Below, in pieces: positions 11,873 to 21,870 of a stretch of 64,000 nt of DNA (positions within the stretch are counted from its first letter, which is position 1; the number at the start of each line of letters is the position of its first letter). The notes below the pieces were generated by a model. That model had not been told where the DNA came from, ran no database searches, and saw only the letters and a program-made list of their open reading frames with translations. Source of the DNA: Arabidopsis thaliana (Eukaryota; Streptophyta; Magnoliopsida; Brassicales; Brassicaceae). The stretch lies in assembly GCF_000001735.4 (NCBI RefSeq), contig NC_003074.8, positions 21,955,261 through 22,019,260 on the forward strand, given 5' to 3'. The position numbers were made by a program, and so were the translations under genes.

Positions 11873-13421
11873 TTAAGGTTTTACAACCCAACATATAACT
11901 CCGCTATGTTTTCCCTAGATTTATGTTGGTTCCTATAGCTTTTTTACATATCCGAATTTGAATTATAGTGAAAGTCAGATTATGTATCCTAACCAAAGAT
12001 TGAGAACTTTCGAATACCGAAAAGAAATCTTAAACAAATGCTCGAATATATTTAAATAAAAATTCTAAGTATTAAGTATAGTTCATTTTTTTTTTCAATT
12101 ATTTCTCGATGTTGTTTCAATTAGCTGTGGAAGTGTACTATAATAACCAAAATTAAGGATCATGTGTCGTAGTGGATTTGAATGAGCTGGAAGACAAACA
12201 TAACATATGTAAATCAAGTGTCATTAGATCCCGTTACATTTATTTATTTTATATTATATGAAATATAAAATTAATCGAATATCCACTAAAACAAAGTTTA
12301 CGATAATTTGTTTTACTAAAAGTTGATTATTTTAGTTTTTTTTTTCAAGGATTATTTTTCACTACTATATTACACTTGTGACTCAAGTCGATCTATACAA
12401 ACTATCATGTTTGGGGGCGATTTAGCACGTTGCAAGCAATTTTGAAATAACAAATGATAAATTGTGCACACAGTTTGTTCATTAGGATTCTTTAATAAAA
12501 ATATTGACTCAATGCAGAGATTCAATTTAATATTATAATATACTATAAATATGTTCATAACATATTAGATTATGCCAATAATTTATAAATTTCGTAATTA
12601 CCTCAAACAAATCTCTATTTTAATAACCAAAAGATTTCAAATTGAAAAGAAAAAAACTTTTCTAAATTAACACAAGATGAGTTTTTTAGTCAACTCAAAA
12701 TAGTAGCTAACTTTTTTAATTAACTCAAAATAATTTATTTTAGACGCGATTCAGTTATGATATTTTGATTTTTGATCTAATTGATTTATATGTAATCTTA
12801 TCTTGTAATTTGTTGACATAAATAAACTCATTTTCAAACTATATTAATTTTTAAAAAATAATATTACTTTCCTTTTTTATATCTTAAATTGTTTTTATCT
12901 ATAATTGAGTATCATATATATATATAAATTCATTCTAATATTATATATAAAGACTAACAAAAAAAATTCACTTACTACTATAATATTTCAAAACTTTATT
13001 CTAGAATATATAATAATAAAAAATTTGAACTAAATAAACTCATATATACATGTTGATCCATGTTGAGAGGTTATGTTGTACTTGTTGTTTTGTTCGGAAT
13101 TTCTGAAATTTGTAGTTTGTGGAGTTGCCTCGTAGATTTTAGGTTTACAATCTTAGAGGTATTATTGTTCATGCTTAGAGATATTGATTACTCGTTTTAA
13201 GCTTTTAGATTTGCATTTGCTTCTTCTAAATTTTGGAGGTATTGATTACTCGTTTAAGCTTCTAGATTTGTCTTTGTTTCTTCTTCGGCGATTTTAGGTT
13301 TACAATTTTCTGTCTGAATCTCTATTGCTCCTTGTCGCTATTTTCTGTCTGAATCTCTGAGTTTAGGTTCAATTGCTTCTTCTCAATTCTTCTCCAACTT
13401 TTCCTCTTCTTCTCTTAACAA
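11873..13421. other. AT-rich intergenic stretch
   Basis: Very AT-rich with many short homopolymer runs and no open frame longer than about 60 codons that looks coding. From about 13080 a pyrimidine-rich leader-like segment begins. It resembles the leader of the related gene near 17.6 kb and runs into the coiled-coil relic. Confidence 0.5.
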
Positions 13422-13943
13422 ATGTGTAATTGGCTAAAATCTTGGTTTTGTGGACACACTGACATTAAAACAACTGTGGATGATTGTGTTACACTTGTGA
13501 ATGGGGATGTGGAAACTTTGGAAAATTTGGAAGTTGGTTATCGGAGGTAGATCGTGACAACTGAAAATAAGAGGGGTCAAACTACAAATGACGGAAGTAA
13601 GCTTTTAACATTGTTATTGATAAGTAAGCTTACCATTCTTACTGATCTTTGATCATTTTCTTTTTTTCTTTTACCACAGAAATTGCTATGTACAACGACG
13701 AGACTAGACTTTTAGGATTAGAGTGTGATTAAACCAACAGACAGTTCACAGCCTTTGGGGAAGAGGTAACCATTCTTCTTTTTCGAAATTTTCATATGTA
13801 TTATCGTTTTGATAGTCATATCTTTATATATATATATATATATATATTTTATTACAGATAGCTAAAATCATAAGTTTCAAAAGAGCGAGATAATTTTTTG
13901 GTAGCGTGAATACTATGAACAACGTTAGAGCAAGATACAACTG
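13422..13943 (+). pseudogene. Broken paralogue of the 18.4-19.0 kb coiled-coil gene
   Basis: The ATG at 13422 opens MCNWLKSWFCGHTDI, which aligns with [15 protein letters not shown] of the gene near 18.4 kb. After 42 codons an in-frame TAG (13548-13550) replaces the Tyr codon of the paralogue. Later exon equivalents are recognisable at the same relative places: after the acceptor near 13679 and before the donor at 13944, where 'RARYNW' matches 'RERYHQW'. The middle exon has further stops. Either a short 42-residue product survives or the copy is dead; the second is more likely. Confidence 0.55.
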
Positions 13944-14029
13944 GTAAGAGTGTTTAAAGTTTAAATTATCTAAATATTTCATATTTAATATCTGATAAAT
14001 GTTTTTTATACCTTTTTTTTTTGGCAGAG

Positions 14030-15060
14030 GGGAAAAATAGTACAAAGCATGATCGTCCGTATATAGTAAAACAAAAGAAAAAAATCGGTTGTTTTCCAGA
14101 AAAATCAAGTACTATAGGATTTTGGTTTAAGAGTACCCTACTATGTTGTTATTATGTGAAGTCACTATTCAAATTTTGTTCCACTGCATTTGTTTCAGCT
14201 TTATTTGTTCCCCTTTTTTTCTTTCCTTCTAATTCTGGTATTCTTAAAAGGAAAAAATGAGGGACCAACGGTCATATTGCAACGGGCGTCATTCTCTCGG
14301 TAGTGACACGTGCTATAATGCCCACTTTTATTCATTTTTATTGTAAACAAGTTGTTTAAAACCATCAATAAACGGGGACAAGAACCAAACATCAACAATT
14401 ATAACAACGCGTTTTGTTATAAGGATAAATTTATCATTTTTCTTCTATCAAAACCCAATGATCATACCCTTGAATCTTGCTTGATCACGCGTATCCTCCA
14501 ACTTCCAGTAGATTAAATTTCCCAAGTACTTAACGTTACTTTTAGTTTATCCTTTTAACTCCTTTTTAATTTTCTGAATCAATACCAGGTAAATCAGGGG
14601 GGTTCAAACTTAGTCTATCTTCTTAACTCTTTTTTGTTTTTAAATGTTTTGTAGACTATGTAAACTCTCATCCTAAATCTACTTTTTAACTTTTCTATCG
14701 ATAGCAATAAAAAGTTGTAAAGTATCTACACAAAAACAAGATGAAATGGTCAAAAGTCTGTGACTAGCTAGTGTTTGTATTTTAATTCAGAAAGACTTTA
14801 ATGAGTTTATAGTCGTGCTCTTTAGTGTTAAAATAACAATTACTCCTAGACTTTTAGTTATTTTTTATTGCATTCTTGGATATCCTCCAACAATATTGTA
14901 TTATTCAAAAAATTTTTTACTAAAGTCCATAAAGCAATGAGGTAACGTCTAGGTCAATTAATGGATGGATCATCCAACGGTTGTACCAAAAAATACTATA
15001 GAGATTAAAAAAAAGCATATCTCTGAATTATTATTATTTACGTCCCCATCTCTCTTCCTC
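14030..15060. other. Intergenic spacer upstream of CML4
   Basis: AT-rich. It probably includes the tail of the preceding relic and the CML4 promoter. A (TA)n run lies nearby at about 13824-13847. No gene recognised. Confidence 0.5.
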
Positions 15061-15068
15061 TATAAATA
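15061..15068 (+). promoter_or_regulatory. TATA box of CML4
   Basis: TATAAATA lies 102 bp upstream of the CML4 ATG, a normal spacing for a plant core promoter with a short leader. Confidence 0.6.
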
Positions 15069-15162
15069 GTATAAGCAGAGACAATATTCATTTCAAGTTC
15101 CTCTGTATACCAAACTATCAAAAAAACTCTCTCCATTTCTGTTCTCAACAAAGCCAAGAGTT

Positions 15163-15750
15163 ATGGTGAGAGTCTTTCTTCTCTACAACCTCTTTAACTC
15201 CTTTCTTCTTTGTTTAGTTCCCAAGAAGCTTAGAGTTTTCTTCCCTCCTTCTTGGTACATCGACGACAAGAACCCACCACCGCCTGATGAATCGGAAACT
15301 GAATCTCCGGTAGATCTAAAACGAGTGTTTCAGATGTTCGACAAGAACGGAGATGGACGCATCACAAAGGAAGAGCTGAACGATTCTCTAGAGAATCTAG
15401 GAATCTTTATGCCTGACAAAGATCTGATCCAGATGATCCAGAAGATGGATGCAAATGGAGATGGGTGTGTAGACATAAACGAGTTTGAGTCTCTTTATGG
15501 TTCGATTGTGGAGGAAAAGGAGGAAGGGGACATGAGAGACGCGTTCAATGTGTTTGATCAAGACGGTGATGGATTTATCACTGTTGAGGAGTTGAATTCT
15601 GTGATGACTTCCTTGGGGCTCAAGCAAGGTAAAACCCTAGAATGTTGTAAAGAGATGATTATGCAAGTGGATGAAGATGGAGATGGTAGAGTCAATTACA
15701 AGGAATTCCTTCAGATGATGAAAAGTGGTGACTTTAGCAATAGATCATGA
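15163..15750 (+). CDS. CML4: Calmodulin-like protein CML4, membrane-anchored
   Basis: A single exon encodes 195 residues. An N-terminal hydrophobic and basic stretch (residues 1-33, with [14 protein letters not shown]) precedes an acidic linker and four EF-hands. The calcium loops are at about 60-71, 96-107, 132-143 and 170-181, each of the form DxxGDG with a Glu or Asp at the last position, so all four look able to bind calcium. Related CMLs use such an N-terminus as an endomembrane signal anchor, leaving the EF-hands in the cytosol as calcium sensors. Two broken 3' copies of this gene lie downstream (19.5 and 20.7 kb), and its 3' flank (15.76-15.95 kb) is repeated near 19.84-20.01 kb. CML4 is therefore the intact founder of a local duplication. 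Confidence 0.92.
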
Positions 15751-16221
15751 GTTTATTCTGACATGGAGAAGAAGGACCAATATATTTACCTCTAGTCCTC
15801 TACTATATATGATTAATGTATCAGCTTTCTCCAAGTTAAGAAATTTGGGCAGGGATCGAATCAACGCAAATAGTAAATAAGTAACTTGACATAGAGTCTA
15901 GGAAATTTCATCAATCCACGAATCATTCATACATAATATATCTTTGTTTGGGGTATAGTACCATAAGATATAGATAGATAAGAGTCTAAAAAGAAGAAAA
16001 ACAAGTAAAATTAAAGAAGAAACAAAATTGCCTAGTCTTTTGGGCGGTGGTGAAATCTCTATGCTGCAATGCTTTATCAATATGTTTTTGTTGGAGTCTT
16101 TCGACGAAACCCAACTGTTTTCACAGAAGAAAGTGAAAGCCAAGCAAAACGTTAATTCAGTAATAAAATCCCTTTTTAATAAAAATATGTAAAATAAAAT
16201 AAAATGCTGGCCGATCATAGC

Positions 16222-16742
16222 TCACTTCTTTTTGAAGATACAGCCGCAAAGTGGCATGGTATTTAGCTTCCTTTTCGGCTTTCTCCTTTCTTTCCAAATG
16301 TACTGATCATCAAGTTGCATGAAAATTATTACTAGAGAGGTAAATCAAATATTATAAGTAATTGCTACAGAAGGTAGGAAAAAAAAAAGATGTGGTCGTA
16401 GTCGTAGTACACGGTTCGTATATCCCCCCGTATTTGCGAGATACCGCAAGCGATGTGGCAGCCTGGTCCAGCCAGTATTCCTCAGATGTTGCAACACCCT
16501 CAATCGACTGATATGAACGTACAATGAGAAAGACAAAATATACCAATACTAATTAATATAGACTTAGTTATATATATAGAAAATGGATTCAAGCCTTATT
16601 ATATGCATAGTCAATTTCAGAAAGATGCAATTCAAGAGATGAAACATACGTTGTTTAACTTGACTATATCCTTTTGAAGAGCTTTGATCTTCTTTATGGA
16701 CTTGTCGACGAACATAGTACTACCGGAGTTGAAAAAGCCCAT
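16222..16742 (-). CDS. Unrecognised 78-residue protein, three exons, basic C-terminus
   Basis: The exons, read leftward, are 16650-16742, 16445-16507 and 16302-16222, all joined in phase 0 by GT-AG introns. The first begins MGFFNSGSTMFVDKSIKK and carries a Lys-rich amphipathic helix. The second holds SIEGVATSEEYWLDQAATSL. The third is strongly basic and ends in CGCIFKKK and TGA. The best support is a second copy of the last exon at 20250-20330. It has the same length and stop, and its differences are mostly silent in this frame (one Arg/Lys change) but change residues in the competing frame. No signal peptide or known domain is seen. The two Cys next to basic residues could be lipidation sites, but that is speculation. 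Function unknown. Confidence 0.6.
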
Positions 16743-17227
16743 TCGAATCCAAAACAATCTTTAAAAAAAAAACAAAGAAGATTAGCTAGGGCTTATCGAT
16801 CAGTCTTTTTACGATCATAAGACGATGTAATTCGAGATGGACACAAACCTGACGGATGCTGAAGCAATTTAGCTCTGAGCGAAGAATTCAAAGACCTTTT
16901 GCCTTATGGGTTAATGGTTTCATGGAAATCATATGTAACAAAAAGAAAAAGATAAAGTGCAGCTCTATATAAAAACTTCCAATTTGCTTCCCCAAAAAAT
17001 ATTGTGTATCTTCTAATAAATTTGTCAATACGTGACCCATTTTGGAAACAGGATATATATATTTTTTACGAAATTCTTTAAACAGCAAAATAGAGATATG
17101 TACATTAAGACTAGTAAGAAAATAATAAGAAGAATAGAAAAGTTAAATAAATATTCCAAAAAGAAAAAATCTCATTTTTCTTAATCAAAAACGGATTGTA
17201 AGAACCCGGCCTGATTCAGCTGTTATC

Positions 17228-17300
17228 GGCCCAACTTACAAAATGGGCTTTCAACAAGTGCAGAGGCCTAACTAGATAATTAGAGATGGAAGAAGGCCCA
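17228..17300 (+). promoter_or_regulatory. Cluster of three site II (TGGGCY/GGCCCA) motifs
   Basis: GGCCCA at about 17228 and 17295, and TGGGCT near 17244, sit in front of the pyrimidine-rich leader (17.5-17.7 kb) of the rightward coiled-coil gene. This is the layout of a TCP-type promoter of an actively transcribed gene. Confidence 0.5.
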
Positions 17301-18376
17301 ACACCTTGATGTAAATTTAGAGAAAAGTACGACGCCGCCCTTTCTCGCTTTGAGTAGAAGTCATACTGTCAAAGGGTATATCTGTCTTTTAAAAAAAGAA
17401 TTTAAATTAAATAAAAGCAAGGAAATTGAGTGGGGAAAGCAGAAAATTAAGAAAGGAGAGAGTTTGAAGTTTGAAAAGTTGGGAGAGAAACGAAGCAAGC
17501 GGAGGTGTGGAGAACAGGTGTGTTCGTTGTCGACGCCGTGCTTGGAGAACAGGTTTTCTTCTTCTTTGCTCTTCCTTCAATGCCGTATTAAGCTTCTTCT
17601 TCTTCAACTTTTGCTGTCTAAAAGTTGTATTATCTTATTTTCAGCTTCTAGATTTTCGATTTGCCTTGTGCTCCTTGTTGATTTTAGGTTTTAGTTTTGC
17701 CTGATTCTTCTCGATTTAGGTTACTATGGTTGGTTCAAACATTGGATTGTTGCTAATTTGATTTTGAATTTTGCATTTGGTCTCTGATTCAAATTAGGCA
17801 CAAGAGAAGGCGGATCTTGTGCTTCTCATCTCTACTTGGATCGATTGTTGCTACTTTGCTTTAGTTTCATATCTCGTCTCTGATTTGACTGAGACGACTT
17901 GTGCGTATAATCGATTGTTTTTTTGCAATTCGTCTCTGATTTGACTGAGACTAAGAACTCTCTCGTGCATCATATCATCTCTGCTATGATCGATTGTTAT
18001 TTTGAGTGACTTTTGCATTTCGTTTCTGAGACGAAGAAAGCTATTGTGCTTTTCATCTTTATTGTTTCTGATTATCTTACAATGTTGTTAATTGATGAGT
18101 GTTTATTTGAAGCATGCATTTGTGGTCCGATTTTGTTGACTGTAACTCTGGCTCAGTGATGTTTGTGAATTTATTTTTGTCCTGTCTCTTTATCACGACC
18201 TTGTTCTTTTGACTGAGTTTTGGTTACTATCATTGGTTGAAATGATGAAGAAAACACTCTTGTGCTTCTTTGCTCTACTATTGTTGGCGTCTAAGAGTAC
18301 TCAAGATTCATGCATTTCCCTTTTTCTGCCATTGCTTTATATATTTTCACACATGATGTTTCTTAATTTGACACAG

Positions 18377-19012
18377 GATATTCCAGTGGCTTAAACGGTG
18401 TCTCTGTGGAGACACAAACATAACTATTGATCAGGCAATAGCTTTGGTTGATGAAGAGATCGCCAACTTGCGAAAATTGGAGCGAGGGTATCAAACTAAT
18501 ATCCGCAACGCAGAAAATGCCAGAGATCAAACTAATGTCCAGATAGGTACTATTTCTACTCGTCTAGTCACTTCAATATTGTTTCTTAATATTGTTGGTT
18601 AATTCTCTTCTGTTGTTTTATCGCAGAAAGGGACAGCTTCAACGATACTATTCGACTTTTACAAGCAGAGTGTAATCTCATCAACCTAGAGATCCCAACC
18701 CTCAATGAAGAGGTAAATCTTTATATGTATTTTGGTTTTGACGGCTCTCAAACCATATCATTTTTATTTATTTATATGATTCTTCTAAATGTTATTATTA
18801 TATTGGATTTTGTTACAGAAATTTGCGATTACAAGGTTGAAATCAGCAAAACATTTCTTTGGTGCTGTTAGTTCGGTGAACAAGACCAGAGAAAGATACC
18901 ACCAGTGGTAAGAGTTTTTCTTTAAAATATGTACCTAGATTATTTCTTTTTTAATTTCAGAAAAAATGTTTTTAATACTGATTTTTTTTTTCTTTTGGCA
19001 GAGGGTAATAAA
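18377..19012 (+). CDS. Putative coiled-coil protein, start exon not located
   Basis: The exons 18377-18546, 18627-18712, 18820-18907 and a final base at 19012 join in frame. They encode about 115 residues beginning [15 protein letters not shown]. The rest is charged and helix-forming ([32 protein letters not shown]), with heptad-like Leu/Ile spacing. The last donor splits the stop codon: TG at 18906-18907 plus A after the acceptor at 19010-19011. No ATG occurs in this frame in the first exon, so initiation must lie in an upstream exon in the 17.5-18.35 kb region, or the gene has lost its start. The paralogue at 13.4 kb has ATG at the matching place, which argues for loss here. Short helical pairs of this kind can resemble ESCRT-III/SNF7 proteins, but I do not see enough to claim that family. 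Confidence 0.45.
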
Positions 19013-19284
19013 GAAGAGAAGATCTATCGTGTTTAAATTGCTTTGCGAATCAAGTTGCTTGCATTTTGCATTAGGCAATAAAATACCAAATAAAGTACTC
19101 TATCTTCACTTCCTATGGAATTGGCCTTTTTTGAACTATTCGATGGTTTGTTTTGAATACTGATTGCTTTGTGAAAATAGAATTCACCAGCCACTTCTCA
19201 ATATTGTCACATGTTTCTGATTTCAGTTTTCTATTTATAGACCTAGAAACATACAACATTTACGAGATACTAAGTAATCAGAAA

Positions 19285-19440
19285 ATGAAGATATATCATT
19301 CCACTAATGTTCATCGCCTTGGTCGTACTCTTGACATCATTCCCCACTCCAACGCTCTCTTATTGCAAATGGTCACTTCATTTGTGACTGCTAAATTTGA
19401 AAGATAAAGCCACGTGGGAGAAATGTTGTGATAGACTAAT
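19285..19440 (+). pseudogene. Broken copy of the lipid-transfer-type gene at 21.58 kb
   Basis: Begins ATGAAG and follows the 21580 gene closely: same leader, same signal-peptide region and the WEKCCDRLIIAGP-like tract. A short insertion near the start shifts the frame, an early stop replaces the CMQH region, and the copy ends abruptly near 19450 where CML4-derived sequence begins. The 270 bp in front of it match 21.34-21.57 kb. Confidence 0.8.
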
Positions 19441-19472
19441 AATAGCAGGTCCTATTGGTTAATAAATTCGTA

Positions 19473-19663
19473 TTGTTTAGTCCCCAAGAAGCTTAGAATT
19501 CACTTCCCTCCGATCCTTTTTGGCTTCCTTGAAGCTCAAGGAAGGTAAAGCCCTAGAGTGTTGTAAAGAAATGATTAAGCAAGTGGATGAAGATGGACAT
19601 GGTAGAGTCGATTACAAGGAGTTTCTTCAGATGATGAAAACTGGTGACTTTAGCAATAGATGA
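19473..19663 (+). pseudogene. CML4 pseudogene, internally deleted
   Basis: The first about 40 bp match CML4 just after its signal anchor ([11 protein letters not shown] region). The sequence then jumps to the part encoding [16 protein letters not shown] and runs through EF-hand 4 to the stop. EF-hands 1-3 are deleted. The fourth loop is damaged, with Gly changed to His in DEDGHG. Confidence 0.85.
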
Positions 19664-20249
19664 GTTGATCTTTTTAGGGTTCATAGTTTCTATATCTAAT
19701 TGGGTTTATCTATTTTCTCTGTAAACTAAATAAATTCTGAAAATAAAAAATAATCTGAAATCCTGAAAAGAATTTTTTAAAAATAATTAGACAAAGAGAT
19801 TTGACTAGTCACTTGCTTGGGTGTTGTAAGTCAAACAACATGGAGAAGAAGGACTAATCAATTTACCTCTACTATGATTAATGTATCAGCTTTCTCCAAG
19901 TTAAGAAATTTGGGCAGGGATCGAGTCAACGCAGATAGTAAATAAGAAACTAGGCATAAATTGTAGGAAATTTCATCAACCTACGAATCGTCATTCATAC
20001 ATAATTTATCTATGTTTGGGGTAAAGTATTATTTCTTTAATGAAGAAGAAACAAAATTGTCTAGTCTTTTGGGCGGTGGCGAAATCTCTATCCTGCGATG
20101 CTTGAATATGTTTTTGTTTGAGTCTTTCGACGAAAACCAACTGTTTTCACAAAGAAAAAAGTGAAAGCCAAACAAAACGTTTATTCAGTTAAAAAAATAA
20201 ATCCATGTAATAAATTATGTAAGCAAACTTAATTAAAATGATCGGATCC

Positions 20250-20330
20250 TCACTTCTTCTTGAAGATACAGCCGCAAAGTGGCATAGTATTTAGCTTCTT
20301 TTTCGGCTTTCTCCTTTCTTTCCAGATGTA
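20250..20330 (-). pseudogene. Second copy of the last exon of the 78-residue gene
   Basis: An 81-bp open segment after a CAG acceptor encodes YIWKERRKPKKKLNTMPLCG and then CIFKKK and TGA, with one conservative change from the 16.2 kb exon. Homology continues on both sides (20.04-20.16 kb and up to about 20.46 kb). Exons 1 and 2 are absent, replaced near 20.46 kb by unrelated sequence, so this copy is truncated. Confidence 0.65.
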
Positions 20331-20357
20331 CTGATCATCAAGTTACATTGATCATCA

Positions 20358-20411
20358 AGTTACATGAAAAAAATGAAAAAAAAAAAAAAAAAAAAAAAAG
20401 TTACATGAAAA
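20358..20411. repeat. Poly(A) insertion between 13-bp direct repeats
   Basis: The direct repeats AGTTACATGAAAA at 20358-20370 and 20399-20411 flank 28 bases that are almost only A. The parental segment at about 16310-16330 has a single copy and no A-run. This is what a poly(A)-only retroposition leaves, though slippage is also possible. Confidence 0.5.
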
Positions 20412-20453
20412 TTATTACTAGAGAGGTATATCAAACATTATATGTAATTATTG

Positions 20454-20627
20454 CTACAGAAAGTGTAAAAAACTAAAAACTGAAATATCTTCCAAGAAGC
20501 TCATATCAACATCACTTATCGGGAAATCAAGCAGAAGTCGAAGAGCAGAGTCTGTTGAATCACCTTCAAGATCATTTGAACATGGAGAAGACTCTGAGCC
20601 ATGAATCGCCACAGTAACCTCCTCCAT
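20454..20627 (-). CDS. Acidic 57-codon open frame of unknown origin
   Basis: An ATG-to-stop frame beginning MEEVTVAIHGSESSP and including LRLLLDFPISDVDMSFLED. This looks like a captured fragment of an acidic or activation-type C-terminal region of a transcription factor. Its last codons overlap sequence shared with the 16.3 kb gene's intron. No promoter or splice evidence. Weak call. Confidence 0.2.
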   Translation of the reverse strand: MEEVTVAIHGSESSPCSNDLEGDSTDSALRLLLDFPISDVDMSFLEDISVFSFLHFL

Positions 20628-20680
20628 AAGAATTTGTTGAGCTCTTTAAAAGTGCAGAGGAGGTAGACGTTGTTCCTCGA

Positions 20681-20843
20681 GTTGAGGAGTTGAAGTCTGT
20701 GATGTTTTTCCTTAGGGCTCAAGCAAGGTTAAAAAGAGATGATTAAGCAAGTGTGTGGAGATGGAGATGGAGATGGTAGAGCAGTCAATTACAAGGAGTT
20801 TATTCAGATGATGAAAACCGGTGACTTTAGCAATAGATCATGA
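20681..20843 (+). pseudogene. Third CML4 fragment (C-terminal)
   Basis: Starts inside EF-hand 3 (VEELKSV) and runs through the fourth EF-hand to the FSNRS stop of CML4. A 14-base deletion after AAGCAAGGT and small insertions break the frame. Its 3' flank (20845-20990) matches 19665-19815, so it derives from the second copy rather than directly from CML4. Confidence 0.8.
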
Positions 20844-21579
20844 GTTGATCTTTTTTAGGGTTCAGAGTTTTTATGTCTAACTGGTTTATCTATTTTCTCC
20901 GTAAGTAAATTCTGAGATCATGATTTGAATTTGATAAAAATAACTAGACAAAGAGATTTGACTTTGTCACTTGCTATGGTTTTGGTACTGGTTTATAATT
21001 ATGACAACGTTGCCTTTGATGAGACAGACTTCCCCATTTTTGTCTGATTAATTCATCCAATAATGCTTAATCTTCATTCATACTACTGCGATCAGCAAAT
21101 TTTCAATGTCTTTTCTAACATAGTGAATGAGAATACAAGAACATGGTGCTTGTTTTGTTTTTTTTCTCCTACCAAAACAACAAACAATCTAGTATATATA
21201 AATGTCACTAACTTGAGCCTAATAAATAAAGGGACAATTTATATGGTTCGACCAAACACTCGAAGTTTTTTGAAAACAATTTTGGTCAATTTCTACATTC
21301 GTTTTTTTTTTTGCATTACGTTCAATCATTTTTAAATGGCTTAGCGAATCAAGATGCTTGCATTTCGCATTAGGCAATAAAATACCAAATAAAGTGCTCT
21401 TATCTCCACTTCCTATGGAATCGGCCTTTTGAACTATTCAATGGTTTGTTTTGAATACTAATTGCTTTGTAAAAATAGAATATCACCACTTCTCATTATT
21501 GCCACATGTTTCTGATTTCAGTTTTCTATTTAAAGACCTAGAAACATATATACAACATTAGATACTAAGTTATCAGAAA

Positions 21580-21870
21580 ATGAAGAACATTTCATTGATG
21601 TTCATCGCCTTGGTTGTACTCTTGACATCATTCCCCACTCCAACGCTCTCTTATTGCAAAGAGTCACTTCATTTATGCATGCAACATTTGAAGTTGAACG
21701 ATAGACCCACGTGGTTGAAGTGTTGTGATAGACTAATAATACCAGGACCATGTATGTGTAAGTATATTAAAGATCCTGTACAATGGAAAGAAGCTTATCG
21801 TCTTATGGCTTCTTGTGGAAAGACTGTTCCTCTAAATCAAAGTCTCAAGTCCTATTTCAAGTGTGGCTAA
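21580..21870 (+). CDS. Secreted eight-cysteine lipid-transfer-type protein
   Basis: A single exon encodes 96 residues. A signal peptide (MKNISLMFIALVVLLTSFPT, cleavage near SYC at 24-26) is followed by about 71 residues with the eight-cysteine pattern of the LTP/2S-albumin superfamily: C, C, CC (LKCCDRL), CxC (CMCKY), C (MASC) and C (FKC). The small size and CxC spacing suggest a type 2 or LTP-like member. Such proteins bind lipids or act as small apoplastic signals; the exact ligand cannot be told. No GPI tail is seen. A TATA-like TATTTAAAG lies about 50 bp upstream. A frameshifted copy is at 19.29 kb. Confidence 0.75.
   Translation: MKNISLMFIALVVLLTSFPTPTLSYCKESLHLCMQHLKLNDRPTWLKCCDRLIIPGPCMCKYIKDPVQWKEAYRLMASCGKTVPLNQSLKSYFKCG

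Larger units (their letters stand above)
15140..21580. repeat. Decayed tandem segmental duplication (CML4 / 78-residue gene / LTP unit)
   Basis: Matching blocks occur in the same order twice: CML4 (15.2-15.75 with 19.47-19.66 and 20.68-20.84 kb), its 3' flank (15.76-15.95 with 19.84-20.01 kb), the small minus-strand gene (16.0-16.35 with 20.04-20.46 kb), and the LTP-type gene with its promoter (19.0-19.45 with 21.34-21.87 kb). Each gene has one intact and at least one broken copy. Confidence 0.75.

Noticed and set aside
14021-14260. 79-codon frame downstream of the coiled-coil relic
   Set aside because: Low-complexity sequence read through the relic's 3' end. No start context or similarity.
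18209-18394. Hydrophobic frame (MMKKTLLCFFALLLL) upstream of the coiled-coil exons as a signal peptide exon
   Set aside because: Splicing at the available GTACTC donor puts the next exon into a different frame from the conserved coiled-coil reading and quickly hits a stop.
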